NCBI RefSeq assembly: GCF_016239305.1 | Contig: NZ_JAEHOQ010000005.1 | Span: 143,649-207,648, forward strand | Length of the DNA: 64,000 nucleotides | Origin: Proteus vulgaris | GTDB lineage: Bacteria; Pseudomonadota; Gammaproteobacteria; Enterobacterales; Enterobacteriaceae | Direction: 5' to 3' | In this document: positions 46,697-57,805 of the stretch, in pieces | How positions within the stretch are numbered: position 1 is the stretch's first letter | Layout of the letters: each line of letters opens with the position of its first letter | Program-made: the position numbers and the translations under genes | The notes under the pieces: generated by a model | The model's input: the letters and a program-made list of their open reading frames with translations, nothing else | Databases searched by the model: none | Told to the model about the DNA's origin: nothing

Positions 46697-47971
46697 TTAT
46701 TGTCCTCCTTGATTATTGCCGTAAGGCTGACCATAACCGCCATTATTACTACCATATCCACCATTACCATAAGTCGTTGTTGCTGGTTTTTGTGTCGGTG
46801 TTGGATTTACAGTTGGAGCAGGTGCGGGCATACGAGTCGGCGCCTCAAGGGTATTTGATACTCCCGATTGAGATGGCTGACGTAGCATTTGCTCTAAAGG
46901 TAGCACTAACATGCTGTTACCTTTATCATTTGCAATGACTTTACGTGTTTTCGATAGCACTTTTTCCATCGTTTCAATGTAAAGACGTTCACGAGTAATA
47001 TCAGGAGCTGCACGGTACTCAGGTAAGATTTTAGCAAAGCTAGCTACCTCACCCTCTGCTCTCATCACCACACTGGTTTTATACGCTGTTGCTTCTTCAA
47101 TCATACGTTGTGCATTACCTTTAGCTAACGGTAACACTTCGTTTTTATAAGCTTCAGCTTGACGAATTGTTTTTTGTTCTTCTTCACGAGCCGCAATTAC
47201 GTCATCAAATGCCGCTTTTACAGCTTCTGGTGGGCGCGCAACTTGGAAGTTGACGTCCACAATAGAGATACCCATATTATAAGGGCGGATAGTCTCTTCT
47301 AATTCTTGACGCGTCTGGTCACGAATTTCTGAACGGTTTGAAGTCAGAATTTTTTCCATTTCTGAACGACCAATAACACCACGTACAGCACTGTCAGTTG
47401 CTTGACCTAAGCTGTTAATAGGTGTTGTAAGGTTAAACAGAAATGTTTCTGGATCAGAGACAACATACTGCACGTTTATCTCAACTTGAACCATATTTTC
47501 ATCTGACGTTAACATCATGCCACCCGTAGTTAAATCACGGATAGTTTTCACGTTAACAGGCTGAACCTCATCAACAAAAGTCGGTTTCCAGTTCAGGCCA
47601 GGTTCAACGATTTGGTAAAATTTACCAAAACGAGTCACGACACCCTGTTCTGCTTCTTTAATGGTATAAAAACCACTTGCAGCCCAAACTACGATAACCG
47701 CACCTAATGCAAGAGAAATCAAAAGATTTCCAGCATTACCACGAGGCCCGCCATTTTGCCCAGAAGAGGAGTTCCCACCTTTTTTACCGCCGAAACCACC
47801 AAGTTTTTCACTCAGTTTACGGAACATATCATCGAGATCTGATGCTCCACGATTCCGACCTCCTTGATTACCGTTGGAGTTACCGTTGCCATCGCCATTA
47901 TTATTGCCGCTGTTTCGGTTACCCCACGGGTCGCGGTCTTGTCCGTTGTTACCGGGCTGATTCCACGCCAT
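46697..47971 (-). CDS. hflK: HflK, FtsH-protease modulator
   Basis: Partner of HflC in the membrane complex around FtsH. It has 424 residues starting MAWNQPGNNGQDRDPWG. A cytoplasmic Asn/Gly-rich tail (about 1-75), one transmembrane helix (about 80-100), an SPFH domain and a coiled coil follow. The C terminus is again Gly/Asn/Tyr-rich (NGGYGSNNGGYGQPYG). It is the middle gene of hfq-hflX-hflK-hflC. Confidence 0.97.
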   Translation of the reverse strand: MAWNQPGNNGQDRDPWGNRNSGNNNGDGNGNSNGNQGGRNRGASDLDDMFRKLSEKLGGFGGKKGGNSSSGQNGGPRGNAGNLLISLALGAVIVVWAASGFYTIKEAEQGVVTRFGKFYQIVEPGLNWKPTFVDEVQPVNVKTIRDLTTGGMMLTSDENMVQVEINVQYVVSDPETFLFNLTTPINSLGQATDSAVRGVIGRSEMEKILTSNRSEIRDQTRQELEETIRPYNMGISIVDVNFQVARPPEAVKAAFDDVIAAREEEQKTIRQAEAYKNEVLPLAKGNAQRMIEEATAYKTSVVMRAEGEVASFAKILPEYRAAPDITRERLYIETMEKVLSKTRKVIANDKGNSMLVLPLEQMLRQPSQSGVSNTLEAPTRMPAPAPTVNPTPTQKPATTTYGNGGYGSNNGGYGQPYGNNQGGQ

Positions 47972-48063
47972 GTTCTAGCTCCATTATTATGATTAGATTT
48001 ATCAGGCTTAAGAGCCGATTTCGTCACCAGCTCTCAGTTAATGTTCTTTTTTATGGCCGAATA

Positions 48064-49347
48064 TCAGACCACGTAATCCAATAAATTGGGTTCCTGCTTG
48101 CAAAGGCGACGCCAGTCTACCATAGGCATACGTATGATTAGCCCAACTTTACCGTCTTTTTCAATCCATTCACGTTCTATTGACTGTAATTGATAAAAAC
48201 GACTACGCAAGCGCCCTGTATCTTCTGGCGGTAAACGTAATTCAAAGTGTGCGATCTCACCTGAAAGACGTTCTGTCAACGCCTGATATAACAGAGGAAT
48301 ACCTTCGCCTGTTTGTGCCGAAACCCAAACCCTAACGGGTAAGTTTTCTTCATTTCGATCAATTCTTGGAGTGAAGTCTTCAAGAAGATCAATTTTGTTC
48401 ATGACATGCAGTGTCGGTATTTCTTGAGCATCTATCTCTTCTAATACACTTTCAACTGCATGAATATTATCCTCAAAACGGCTATCTGCTGCATCAATAA
48501 CATGAAGAAGCAAGGTTGCTTCTCGTGTTTCTTGCAAAGTCGCTTTAAAAGCAGCAACAAGATCATGAGGTAAATGTCGAATAAATCCAACGGTATCAGC
48601 CAAAACAACCGTTCCTACATCATCAACTTGAATACGTCTTAGTGTAGGATCCAATGTTGCAAACAACTGATCTGCCGCATACACATCAGAACAGGTAATA
48701 TGATTAAATAAACTCGATTTCCCTGCATTTGTGTAACCAACAAGGGATAATGTTGGAATATCAGCTTTACTCCGCGCTTGTCTTCCTTGTTCACGCTGAC
48801 GCTCAACCCTACCCAATCGCATTAGAATTTGACTAATTTTACCTCGAAGTAAGCGGCGGTCTGTTTCTAGCTGAGTTTCACCTGGTCCTCTTAACCCTAT
48901 CCCCCCTTTTTGTCTTTCAAGGTGAGTCCACCCTCTGACTAAACGAGTTGATAAGTGACGTAACTGGGCGAGTTCTACCTGTAGCTTTCCTTCATGAGTT
49001 CTTGCTCTTTGAGCAAAAATATCAAGAATAACTCCCGTGCGATCAACCACACGACATTCACAAAGTCTTTCCAGATTTCGTTCTTGTGCAGGTGTCAGTG
49101 CATGATTAAATAAAACAACATCTGCACCACTTGCTTTTACAGCCTCGGCAATTTCTTCTGCCTTACCTTCACCCACATAATATTTGGGATGAGGCGCTTT
49201 ACGATTTCCTGTAATAATTTGAACTGGCTTAACACCCGCAGATGTCACCAAGGATTCAAATTCTTGCAAATCATCAACATCCTTTTCTTGAGAAAAGAAG
49301 ACGTGCACTAAGACGGCGAGTTCGCCACCTTCATAACGATCAAACAA
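48064..49347 (-). CDS. hflX: ribosome-splitting GTPase HflX
   Basis: Translational GTPase that splits stalled 70S ribosomes after heat stress. The 427 residues (E. coli 426) include the N-terminal HflX domain (about 1-195, with [13 protein letters not shown]) and the G domain with [11 protein letters not shown] (G1), [13 protein letters not shown] (G3) and NKIDL (G4). It lies downstream of hfq, with a terminator between them. Confidence 0.97.
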   Translation of the reverse strand: MFDRYEGGELAVLVHVFFSQEKDVDDLQEFESLVTSAGVKPVQIITGNRKAPHPKYYVGEGKAEEIAEAVKASGADVVLFNHALTPAQERNLERLCECRVVDRTGVILDIFAQRARTHEGKLQVELAQLRHLSTRLVRGWTHLERQKGGIGLRGPGETQLETDRRLLRGKISQILMRLGRVERQREQGRQARSKADIPTLSLVGYTNAGKSSLFNHITCSDVYAADQLFATLDPTLRRIQVDDVGTVVLADTVGFIRHLPHDLVAAFKATLQETREATLLLHVIDAADSRFEDNIHAVESVLEEIDAQEIPTLHVMNKIDLLEDFTPRIDRNEENLPVRVWVSAQTGEGIPLLYQALTERLSGEIAHFELRLPPEDTGRLRSRFYQLQSIEREWIEKDGKVGLIIRMPMVDWRRLCKQEPNLLDYVV

Positions 49348-49380
49348 AGGCGAAACCTCTTGGACTTTATAAAAACAGGA

Positions 49381-49415
49381 AAAAACATAGGTAAAGTCTC
49401 CCTACCTATGTTTTT
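49381..49415 (-). terminator. intrinsic terminator between hfq and hflX
   Basis: On the minus strand AAAAACATAGGTA pairs with TACCTATGTTTTT around a 9-nt loop, with a T-run. It is the probable end of miaA-hfq messages; hflX then needs read-through or its own promoter. Confidence 0.87.
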
Positions 49416-49441
49416 CTTATATCAAGAATAATAATGGATAA

Positions 49442-49741
<300 letters not shown>

Positions 49742-49838
49742 TTATTTTGTTGTTTTATATTAGAACCCAATTGGTTCGAAAAATGAACTACTCAAAAATT
49801 GCGCTTTGGCAACTATCAATTTTACACAAACCTACCAT

Positions 49839-50780
49839 CTATGCACTAACTACCTGCAAAACAGTGTCAAGAGATTGTTTCGGATCTTCACTATCAAGCC
49901 AGTGAATATCATTCCAGCCTCTTAACCAGGTGATTTGTCGCTTCGCTAATTGCCGGGTAGCACAGATCCCTCGATAAACCATCTCATCATAATCTATTTC
50001 GCCTGATAAATATGACCACATCTGGCGATAACCGACACAACGTACAGAAGGTAAATCTTCATGCAAATCACCCCGTTCATATAATGATTTTACTTCATCT
50101 TCAAATCCACACGTTAACATCTGTTTAAAACGTGCTTCAATGCGTTGGTGAAGAACATTTCTGTCTTTCGGAGCAATCGCAAATTGGTAAACATCATAGG
50201 GCAAAGATTCGCCTGATATTTTTGTCAATTCGGTCATTGTCTTACCTGAAATCAGGTAAACTTCTAGCGCACGAGAAAGCCGTTGAGGATCATTAGGATG
50301 TATTCGTTGCGCAGCAACGGGATCAACTAATGCAAGCTCTTTATGTATCGCCTCCCATCCTTGCTCTGTTGCTTTTTTCTCTATTTCAGCACGAACATCA
50401 GAATTGGCACTAGGCAAAGGCGATAGACCATCAAGTAACGCTTTAAAATATAGCATAGTCCCACCGACTAATAGTGGAATTCGCCCAGCAGCTGTAATTT
50501 CTTCCATTGCACTTAATGCATCTCGGCGAAAATCTGCTGCTGAGTAAGGTAATGCCGGGTCTAGAATATCAATTAATCGATGTGGCGCAAGCGATTGCTC
50601 TGTCGCATCTGGCTTTGCTGTTCCGATATCCATACCACGATAGATAAGAGCAGAATCCACACTAATAATATCTACAGGTAGTTTTTGTCTTAGTGCTATT
50701 GCTAATGCTGTTTTACCTGACGCTGTAGGCCCCATTAAAAAAATAGCTTTAGGTTTTATTTGTGTGTTTACATCGCTCAT
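49839..50780 (-). CDS. miaA: tRNA dimethylallyltransferase MiaA
   Basis: Adds dimethylallyl to A37 of tRNAs that read codons starting with U. The 313 residues (E. coli 316) show GPTASGKT (P loop), [16 protein letters not shown] and [14 protein letters not shown]. Its first 32 bases overlap the 3' end of mutL in another frame, so the two are coupled. Confidence 0.97.
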   Translation of the reverse strand: MSDVNTQIKPKAIFLMGPTASGKTALAIALRQKLPVDIISVDSALIYRGMDIGTAKPDATEQSLAPHRLIDILDPALPYSAADFRRDALSAMEEITAAGRIPLLVGGTMLYFKALLDGLSPLPSANSDVRAEIEKKATEQGWEAIHKELALVDPVAAQRIHPNDPQRLSRALEVYLISGKTMTELTKISGESLPYDVYQFAIAPKDRNVLHQRIEARFKQMLTCGFEDEVKSLYERGDLHEDLPSVRCVGYRQMWSYLSGEIDYDEMVYRGICATRQLAKRQITWLRGWNDIHWLDSEDPKQSLDTVLQVVSA

Positions 50781-52752
50781 TATTTAATGCCGCTACCACC
50801 GGTTGTAATTCTATTAATTGTAATAAGTTTTTTGCTGGCTGTCTGACATTTTGAGGACAAAGTCTTTCAATATCTGCCAATAACCCGACCGCTTGAGCTT
50901 GTGACCATGTTGGTTGCTCTGCGCTTATCTGTTTTGCAAACCACTGCCCAATTTGTTGTTTTGTACATGATTTTTCAATCGATAAATACGCTAATAAAGC
51001 GGTCAATAACACGGGTAAATTTTGCTGACGCAAAGGCAATGGGACTGCGTATATTGTTGCTTTACCCTGTGAAATTTCAATAGTAATACCAAAATCACTG
51101 ATTAATGCGTGAAACTGATTGAATACATTAATTTCTTCTTTACTCAATGCTAATTTTAAAGGCACTAACAAAGGTTGGGGCTTCAATGTTTCATCTTTAG
51201 GCAATAATTGCGCACATTTTAACAGAAAATCAGCTTGTTCCAATGATAACAGCCCAAGACCTTGTGAAGATTCTATTAACGCATATTTCTGCTGATAAAT
51301 TGCCAATACTCGCCCAAAAGTATAATCAGTTTGCCCTTCTTTCGCATTGACAGAACGAGGCATCACCGAAATCACATTTTCTTCAACATTATTAGTTGTA
51401 TGAACGATTTCATCTAAATTCAATGGGGCACGCTCAGGAAATAATGGTATTTTTTCTTTATCGTTTGATGTAGAAGCACTTTCTTGCATCATTTTTTGAT
51501 AAAGTATGCCTTGTGTACGTTGATAGCTTTCACCAAACTGACGATTTTCACCGAATTGACGAGGTTGTTTTTGATGATGAATATCCCGTTCATTAACTTG
51601 ATGTGACTGGACTCTATTAGGGGAGCTTTGACTAATTGGCGCTTGATAAGGCTGTGAAAATACGTTTTCACCTGCTACCTGACGATTTTCAGGAAAACTC
51701 AACGCGATTTCATTATCTTCGTCTTTATCTAAAGTCTGTGATAAAGGCGCCTGTGTGGCTTGTCGTAAAACGCTCAACACACCTTGATAGATAAAATCAT
51801 GTACCAAACGTGATTCATGAAAACGGACTTCATGTTTAGCTGGATGAACATTAACGTCCACTTGATGAGGATCAACGCTCAAATAGAGGATATAAGAAGG
51901 CTGTTGTTCTCCTTGCAGATACCCATCATAAGCCTGACGAATAGCATGATTAATCAACCTATCACGCATCATTCGTCCATTCACATAGCAATATTGAATG
52001 TCACTGCATTGTACTGGCGATAATGGGTGTTCTATCCAACCTTTTATTGCTAAATCACCGTGTTCCCACGATAAATGCATTGATTGATTGACAAAGTTAT
52101 TACCGCAAATCGTACTCAAACGACGGTTTTGCTGGCTTTCATCTTTTACTGCGCGGTATTGACGAACACGTTTGCCATTATGGGTAAGATTAATAGAGAC
52201 ATCAAAGCGCGATAACGCAATTCTACGAACCACCTCATCAATATGTGCAAATTCTGTTTTTTCAGTGCGTAAAAATTTACGTCTTGCCGGCGTGTTATAA
52301 AACAGATCAAGAACTTCAACCGTACTACCCACAGGATGAGCTGCAGGTTTAACGATAACGGCCATATCTCGGCCTTCAGCGTAAGCTTGCCACGCTTCAT
52401 CTTGAGATTGGGTACGTGAGGTCAGCGTTAGACGAGAAACAGAGCTAATACTGGCCAATGCTTCTCCACGAAATCCCATACTTATTATGGCTTCGAGATC
52501 ATCGAGACTTGATATTTTACTAGTTGCATGACGAGCAAGTGCTAACTTCAAATCATCACGATTGATACCACACCCATTATCACGAATGCGGATGAGTTTG
52601 GCGCCACCTTTATCAATATCAATATCAATCGAGGTCGCACCTGCGTCTAAACTGTTTTCCAGCAACTCTTTAACGACAGAGGCTGGTCTTTCAACAACTT
52701 CCCCTGCGGCAATTTGGTTTGCAAGCTGAGGAGGTAATAAATTTATCGCCAT
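50749..52752 (-). CDS. mutL: DNA mismatch repair protein MutL
   Basis: ATP-dependent matchmaker linking MutS to MutH and UvrD. The 667-residue protein is longer than the E. coli form (615). The N-terminal GHKL ATPase has [19 protein letters not shown] and [14 protein letters not shown], and the DQ-type lobe includes the [13 protein letters not shown] motif. The extra length lies in a Gln/Ser/Asn-rich linker (about 340-450, with two [13 protein letters not shown] copies). The C-terminal dimerisation domain follows. Confidence 0.97.
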   Translation of the reverse strand: MAINLLPPQLANQIAAGEVVERPASVVKELLENSLDAGATSIDIDIDKGGAKLIRIRDNGCGINRDDLKLALARHATSKISSLDDLEAIISMGFRGEALASISSVSRLTLTSRTQSQDEAWQAYAEGRDMAVIVKPAAHPVGSTVEVLDLFYNTPARRKFLRTEKTEFAHIDEVVRRIALSRFDVSINLTHNGKRVRQYRAVKDESQQNRRLSTICGNNFVNQSMHLSWEHGDLAIKGWIEHPLSPVQCSDIQYCYVNGRMMRDRLINHAIRQAYDGYLQGEQQPSYILYLSVDPHQVDVNVHPAKHEVRFHESRLVHDFIYQGVLSVLRQATQAPLSQTLDKDEDNEIALSFPENRQVAGENVFSQPYQAPISQSSPNRVQSHQVNERDIHHQKQPRQFGENRQFGESYQRTQGILYQKMMQESASTSNDKEKIPLFPERAPLNLDEIVHTTNNVEENVISVMPRSVNAKEGQTDYTFGRVLAIYQQKYALIESSQGLGLLSLEQADFLLKCAQLLPKDETLKPQPLLVPLKLALSKEEINVFNQFHALISDFGITIEISQGKATIYAVPLPLRQQNLPVLLTALLAYLSIEKSCTKQQIGQWFAKQISAEQPTWSQAQAVGLLADIERLCPQNVRQPAKNLLQLIELQPVVAALNNERCKHTNKT

Positions 52753-52775
52753 TACCTTTATTCCATTTTACTCAA

Positions 52776-54101
52776 TCAATTAGGCGCATTTTGTAAAGGG
52801 TGAGCCAGAAAATAATTTTTTAAACCCGCGTGAATCGATGCCGCGAGTTTCTCTTGATAAGCATCAGAAATCAGTAATTGCTCTTCGGCTGCATGACTAA
52901 TAAAACCCGTTTCAACTAAAATTGAAGGGATATCTGGTGAACGTAACACGCCTAAACTTGCATGTTCTGGTGTCTTTTTATGCAAAGAACCTACTTTTCT
53001 CAACTCAGATAACACAGCAACAGCAACGTCATACCCCACACGCTGTGAATTACCAAACTGCAAATCAAGTACCGTTTGACTTAAATAAGGATCAGCCCCA
53101 TCAGATAAAGCATCACCTGCACCACCAAGTAATTCAGATTGCTTTTCACTTTGTTCAAGCCATTTACCTAATTCACTGTTTGCACGACGATTAGAAAGCA
53201 CCCACACAGAAGCTCCTCTTGCACTGCGATTAGGTGCAGAGTCTGCATGGATAGAAACTAACATATTCGCATTTTGCTTGCGGGCAACTTCCGAACGCCC
53301 TGCAACGGAAATAAAATAGTCACCATTACGCGTTAATACAGGTTTAAACATCGGATCGTTATGTAAACGAGCTTCTAATTTTCTTGCCACACTTAAAGTG
53401 ACATCTTTTTCACGATTACCTTTCTGACCGATCGCTCCGGGATCTTGTCCACCATGACCCGCATCTATCGCAATAATAATCTGACGAGAGCCCGCTTGTG
53501 GTTTTGATGGAGTGGTACGTGGTTTCACAATAGGAGCAATTGGGGCAACCTCAGCTTTAGGTGTCATGGTTAAAGGTGCCATTTCCCTATTTGTATTTGA
53601 AGTTGACGCTGCCATTGTTGTCGGTGATAAAGCGACCACATTCACTGTGGGTTGAGAGTGATTATTTTGTCGTGCATTTATTGGTTTGATAGTGAGCACT
53701 AACTTATAACTACCACTTATATTCATTAGACTTTCAGTCACAACAATTGGCTGGGCAAGTTCCAAGACCATACTTTGGTATTGGTTATCTTTTGATTGTG
53801 TTGCACGAATTTTATGAACTAACTGCCCGTTGCCTAATATTGCAGGTAACCCTGTTATTTTTGTGCTCTGTTTAAAATCCATCACCAAACGGTCAGGACT
53901 TTTTAATGAATAATATCGATAGCTAGGCTTCCCATCACTAAAAGAGAATGTGAGGGTTGTTACTGAACTGCCATTTTCTACTTTTACTTCTGTCACAGTG
54001 GCAGCTTGCGCTATTTGCACAAAGAAAAAAGATAAAACAACCAACAGAAAGACAACAACATAGCGCTGACTTTGACTCACAATGGTGATGAGACTCGACA
54101 T
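52776..54101 (-). CDS. amiB: N-acetylmuramoyl-L-alanine amidase AmiB
   Basis: Periplasmic amidase that splits septal peptidoglycan during division, activated by EnvC. From the ATG of MSSLITIVSQSQRYVV it has 441 residues (E. coli 445). It has a signal peptide (about 1-33), an AMIN domain (about 34-140), a Thr/Pro-rich linker, and the amidase_3 domain with AIDAGHGGQDPGAIG and ILVETGFISH zinc ligands. AAAGGAAT precedes the ATG; the longer frame overlaps tsaE and is not used. Confidence 0.96.
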   Translation of the reverse strand: MSSLITIVSQSQRYVVVFLLVVLSFFFVQIAQAATVTEVKVENGSSVTTLTFSFSDGKPSYRYYSLKSPDRLVMDFKQSTKITGLPAILGNGQLVHKIRATQSKDNQYQSMVLELAQPIVVTESLMNISGSYKLVLTIKPINARQNNHSQPTVNVVALSPTTMAASTSNTNREMAPLTMTPKAEVAPIAPIVKPRTTPSKPQAGSRQIIIAIDAGHGGQDPGAIGQKGNREKDVTLSVARKLEARLHNDPMFKPVLTRNGDYFISVAGRSEVARKQNANMLVSIHADSAPNRSARGASVWVLSNRRANSELGKWLEQSEKQSELLGGAGDALSDGADPYLSQTVLDLQFGNSQRVGYDVAVAVLSELRKVGSLHKKTPEHASLGVLRSPDIPSILVETGFISHAAEEQLLISDAYQEKLAASIHAGLKNYFLAHPLQNAPN

Positions 54102-54114
54102 AATCAATATTCCT

Positions 54115-54582
54115 TTATGCAGACTGAATATGGGATAAAACAGTATTCCCTCGTTGTGAAAGGGGAACAAAACGCGCTTTTCGACCTTCATCTTCATAGC
54201 TTAAATGAAGTTCTAAATCGGCGTTAGGTAAAAAGCCTTCGCCTTGCGATGGCCATTCAATAAGGCATAACGCGTCTTGCTCAAAATAATCTCGTATTCC
54301 CATAAATTCTAACTCTTCAGCCGATGCTAAACGATAGAGATCAAAATGATAAACCGGATTTGGTGAGAGCATATAAGGCTCAACTAATGTATATGTTGGA
54401 CTTTTCACATGACCTTTATGGCCAAGAGCTTGCAAGAAACCCCGACTAAAGGTTGTTTTTCCAGCACCCAGATCGCCATATAAATAAATGATCAACCCAC
54501 TCTGGTTAGTCGCCATTGCAACAGCGCGCCCAAGTTCAACTGTTGCAGCTTCATCTTCTAATCTAACAACCCATTCTTTCAT
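54115..54582 (-). CDS. tsaE: tRNA threonylcarbamoyladenosine biosynthesis ATPase TsaE
   Basis: ATPase that works with TsaB and TsaD in making t6A37 of tRNA. The 155 residues from [20 protein letters not shown] include the Walker [16 protein letters not shown] and the [10 protein letters not shown] motif. It is directly before amiB, as in E. coli. In E. coli nnrD overlaps its start; here no nnrD is seen and the next gene upstream is the divergent queG. Confidence 0.96.
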   Translation of the reverse strand: MKEWVVRLEDEAATVELGRAVAMATNQSGLIIYLYGDLGAGKTTFSRGFLQALGHKGHVKSPTYTLVEPYMLSPNPVYHFDLYRLASAEELEFMGIRDYFEQDALCLIEWPSQGEGFLPNADLELHLSYEDEGRKARFVPLSQRGNTVLSHIQSA

Positions 54583-54806
54583 ATTTATATAATCTATTGT
54601 TAAGTTATAACGGCTTAGTAAAGTGAAATCATTGGAAAACATCAAATGCTAAGCTTTTTATATTTTCTTAAGGCAAATAGTTATCGAAATCACTACCAAA
54701 TAACCATACCATAAATCTATTTATTGCGAGGATTTTTCCTATTGCCTCACTATGATACACTGCGCGCTCTTAGGACTCACCTCTTACCTATTGATTCGGT
54801 TTATTC

Positions 54807-55961
54807 ATGTCATCACTTGATCTTAATCTTCTTGCTCAAAACATTAAATTATGGGGTTCTGAGCTAGGTTTTCAACAAACAGGGATATGTGATACTGACT
54901 TATCACTTGAAGAGCCTCGTTTACAAGCATGGTTAGATAAGCAATATCATGGCGAAATGGCATGGATGGCCAAATATGGTATGACACGCGCAAGACCTCA
55001 TGAACTTGTGCCCGGCACATTACGGGTTATTAGCGTGAGAATGAATTATCTTCCCACAGATGCTGCTTTTGCACGGACATTAAATAACCCAGAACAAGGC
55101 TATATTAGTCGTTATGCGCTAGGCCGAGATTATCACAAAGTATTAAGACAGCGTCTTAAAAAGCTCGGTGAAAAAATTACACATTATTGCCAACAATATG
55201 AATATCAAGGGATCGTCAATTTTCGCCCTTTCGTTGATTCAGCGCCTATAATGGAACGCCCTTTAGCTGTTAAAGCTGGACTTGGTTGGGTTGGTAAACA
55301 CTCACTTGTTATCAACAATCAAGCTGGCTCTTGGTTCTTTCTAGGTGAATTACTTATTGATTTACCTTTACCCACAGATAACCCTGTCGAAGAACAATGT
55401 GGTAAATGTGTCGCCTGCATGACAACGTGCCCGACTGGCGCCATTGTCGATCCTTATACTATCGATGCACGGCGGTGTATTTCGTATCTTACTATTGAAC
55501 TTGATGGCGCGATCCCTGAAGAATTTCGCCCATTAATGGGTAACCGTATCTATGGCTGTGATGACTGTCAGCTTATTTGTCCTTGGAATCGTTTTTCATC
55601 GTTAACAGATGAAGAGGATTTCTCTCCCCGTCGGGCACTCCATACACCTGAATTACTCGATCTTTTTAAATGGAGTGAAGAAAAATTCCTTCGTATAACA
55701 GAAGGTTCACCGATCCGTCGTATCGGTTACTTACGTTGGCTTAGAAATATTAGTGTGGCATTAGGAAATGCACCTTATCAAGATAAAATTATACTTGCCT
55801 TAAAAGAACGCGTTGGATTAGGTGATGTTTTAGATGAACATTTGAATTGGGCGATAGCCCAGCAGACAGCAAAGCGAAATGAAAAAGAGGTAAAAATACA
55901 GACTTCACAACAAAAACGCCTAGTAAGAGCAATAACTAAAGGATTACCGAGAGATGCTTAG
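54807..55961 (+). CDS. queG: epoxyqueuosine reductase QueG
   Basis: Cobalamin-dependent iron-sulfur enzyme that makes queuosine from epoxyqueuosine at tRNA position 34. The 384 residues (E. coli 379) contain two [4Fe-4S] clusters: CGKCVACMTTCPTGAI (near 195) and CDDCQLICPWN (near 250), plus the N-terminal substrate/cobalamin domain. It is divergent from tsaE and followed by a long non-coding region. Confidence 0.96.
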   Translation: MSSLDLNLLAQNIKLWGSELGFQQTGICDTDLSLEEPRLQAWLDKQYHGEMAWMAKYGMTRARPHELVPGTLRVISVRMNYLPTDAAFARTLNNPEQGYISRYALGRDYHKVLRQRLKKLGEKITHYCQQYEYQGIVNFRPFVDSAPIMERPLAVKAGLGWVGKHSLVINNQAGSWFFLGELLIDLPLPTDNPVEEQCGKCVACMTTCPTGAIVDPYTIDARRCISYLTIELDGAIPEEFRPLMGNRIYGCDDCQLICPWNRFSSLTDEEDFSPRRALHTPELLDLFKWSEEKFLRITEGSPIRRIGYLRWLRNISVALGNAPYQDKIILALKERVGLGDVLDEHLNWAIAQQTAKRNEKEVKIQTSQQKRLVRAITKGLPRDA

Positions 55962-56005
55962 TTTTTAACAGAATAAATATATAATGAGTAATCTTTAATT
56001 TCATC

Positions 56006-56014
56006 TGTGAATAA
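56006..56014 (-). promoter_or_regulatory. DnaA box 1
   Basis: TTATTCACA on the minus strand fits the consensus TTWTNCACA exactly. Confidence 0.6.
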
Positions 56015-56169
56015 AATAAAAACTCCTTGCCTATCAACATGAAAAAAAAATTCAAGCGAACTAAGACTCAAATTTAAAAAAATTAAAATAGGCTTAATTA
56101 TCAATTAGATATAAAATCCAATTAATTTATTAAAGAGAACAATATCCTTATCTCTTAATGATAGGTATC

Positions 56170-56178
56170 TGTGGATAA
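56170..56178 (-). promoter_or_regulatory. DnaA box 2
   Basis: TTATCCACA on the minus strand, the strongest DnaA box form. Confidence 0.7.
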
Positions 56179-56234
56179 CTCTGTGCAGTAAAAAAATAAA
56201 TAGTGCTTAGATGCGGTGGTTATTAGCATCTAAC

Positions 56235-56243
56235 TGTGGATAA
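56235..56243 (-). promoter_or_regulatory. DnaA box 3
   Basis: TTATCCACA on the minus strand, 65 bp from box 2 and in the same orientation. Confidence 0.7.
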
Positions 56244-56527
56244 ATCGATTTAGGAAGATTTTAAGAATAGTAGAATATTTATTACATTTTTTTAAAGAAA
56301 AGCGCTAAAAAACCTTTCTTTTTTCTAAAATACTATTCAGTGCGTGTTTAACAGAATAAAGGCCTAAAATAGAAAAAATGATCTCGCCTTTTATTTTCCC
56401 CTTAAATGAGGAAAGGCGCACATTCTAGTGCTGTCAAAATAGAAAAGCAAGCAAAGATCATGGATAGATCACAAAAAAATAGCTTGATCTTACATGTATT
56501 AACGACATTTCTTTTTTTGCGCAATAA

Positions 56528-56536
56528 TCATCCACA
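56528..56536 (+). promoter_or_regulatory. DnaA box 4 (one mismatch)
   Basis: TCATCCACA on the plus strand differs from the consensus at one position and is opposite in orientation to boxes 1-3. Confidence 0.45.
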
Positions 56537-56679
56537 CTCTTTTTACGTGTATTAAGTAAAATTCCTTAATTTGTGATCCTAAAATAGTGTAGTCGATATT
56601 TAAAAAAGCGAGAGAAAAAACTTAAAATTTTCTTTATGGAGATTAAAGATAAGATTTGGTGAAACAGAAGAGAAAAACT

Positions 56680-56755
<76 letters not shown>

Positions 56756-56790
56756 ATTTGGTAAGTTTTGACAATTACTAGTGAAAGATT

Positions 56791-56866
<76 letters not shown>

Positions 56867-56902
56867 GTCGCATAACACTACTAATAATTGCCTAAGAAAG
56901 TT

Positions 56903-56978
<76 letters not shown>

Positions 56979-57028
56979 GTCTTTCTTACGCCCGTACAAA
57001 TAAAATTCTTCATCGGTACGGGAAGCGC

Positions 57029-57056
57029 ATTATACGAGAAAAATGCTTAACCGCAA
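57029..57056 (-). promoter_or_regulatory. promoter of the tRNA-Gly cluster
   Basis: On the minus strand TTGCGG (57056-57051), a 16-bp spacer and TATAAT (57034-57029) are followed by a GC-rich discriminator GCGC, the hallmark of stringently controlled stable-RNA promoters. Confidence 0.8.
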
Positions 57057-57144
57057 GCCCTTATCAACAAAAAAATGCGTTTTTTTGATTGCATGCCGAT
57101 AAAATCATCACAATGATGCAATATCAATCATGAATGCATATTTT

Positions 57145-57690
57145 TTACTCTTTAATAAAGGTTTTACGATAATAGTCTAGCTCTGCAATAGATTCACGAA
57201 TATCATCTAATGCTTGATGAGTATTTTTTTTCTCAAAGCCATCTAAAATTTCAGGCTTCCAACGGCGCGCTAACTCTTTTAATGTACTTACATCAAGATA
57301 GCGGTAGTGAAAATATTGCTCTAGATCTGGCATATAACGGTACAGAAAACGTCGGTCTTGGCCCACACTATTGCCACAAATAGGTGATACCCCTTTAGGT
57401 ACCCATTTTTCTAGGAATTCAATTGTCGCTTTTTGTGCTGAATTATCATCATATTGACTGGCTTTCACACGCTCAACTAAACCACTACCTGTATGAGTAC
57501 GTGTATTCCATTCATCCATTAAACTCAGCTGTTCATCAGATTGGTGTACAGCAATTACCGGACCTTCGGCTAAAATATTAAGTTGAGGATCTGTCACAAT
57601 GGTGGCAATTTCGATGATACGGTCACATTCAGGATCAAGACCGGTCATTTCCAGATCTATCCAGATCAGATTGTTCTCGCTTTTTGACAT
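57145..57690 (-). CDS. orn: oligoribonuclease
   Basis: Essential 3'-5' exonuclease that finishes RNA degradation by cleaving dinucleotides, including pGpG. The 181 residues equal the E. coli enzyme. It has a DEDDh fold with [11 protein letters not shown] (first Asp/Glu), the central Asp, and [11 protein letters not shown] (His and last Asp). Divergent from rsgA. Confidence 0.98.
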   Translation of the reverse strand: MSKSENNLIWIDLEMTGLDPECDRIIEIATIVTDPQLNILAEGPVIAVHQSDEQLSLMDEWNTRTHTGSGLVERVKASQYDDNSAQKATIEFLEKWVPKGVSPICGNSVGQDRRFLYRYMPDLEQYFHYRYLDVSTLKELARRWKPEILDGFEKKNTHQALDDIRESIAELDYYRKTFIKE

Positions 57691-57805
57691 AATATATCCT
57701 AGCTGTTTCTAAGTGTGAGACATGATATTTTAGCGTTTATCATAGCGCGTTTACTCAATAAGCACGACAGAAGAACATCTAACCGAATAATACAAGTGAG
57801 GATCG

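Larger units (their letters stand above)
55962..56679. other. datA-like DnaA-box region between queG and glycine tRNAs
   Basis: 718 bp, very AT-rich, with no gene. It contains four DnaA boxes or near-boxes. In E. coli the DnaA-titration locus datA lies in the same place, between queG and the glyVXY tRNA genes and downstream of their transcription. The shared context and boxes make this a likely functional equivalent. A TTGAT motif near 56483 is a weak IHF half-match; no clear IHF site is assigned. Confidence 0.55.

Noticed and set aside
55962..56679. Chromosomal replication origin because of DnaA boxes and AT-rich DNA
   Set aside because: Neighbours are queG, tRNA-Gly and orn, not mnmG/mioC or dnaA. 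There is no row of 13-mers and GATC sites are few. The position fits datA better.
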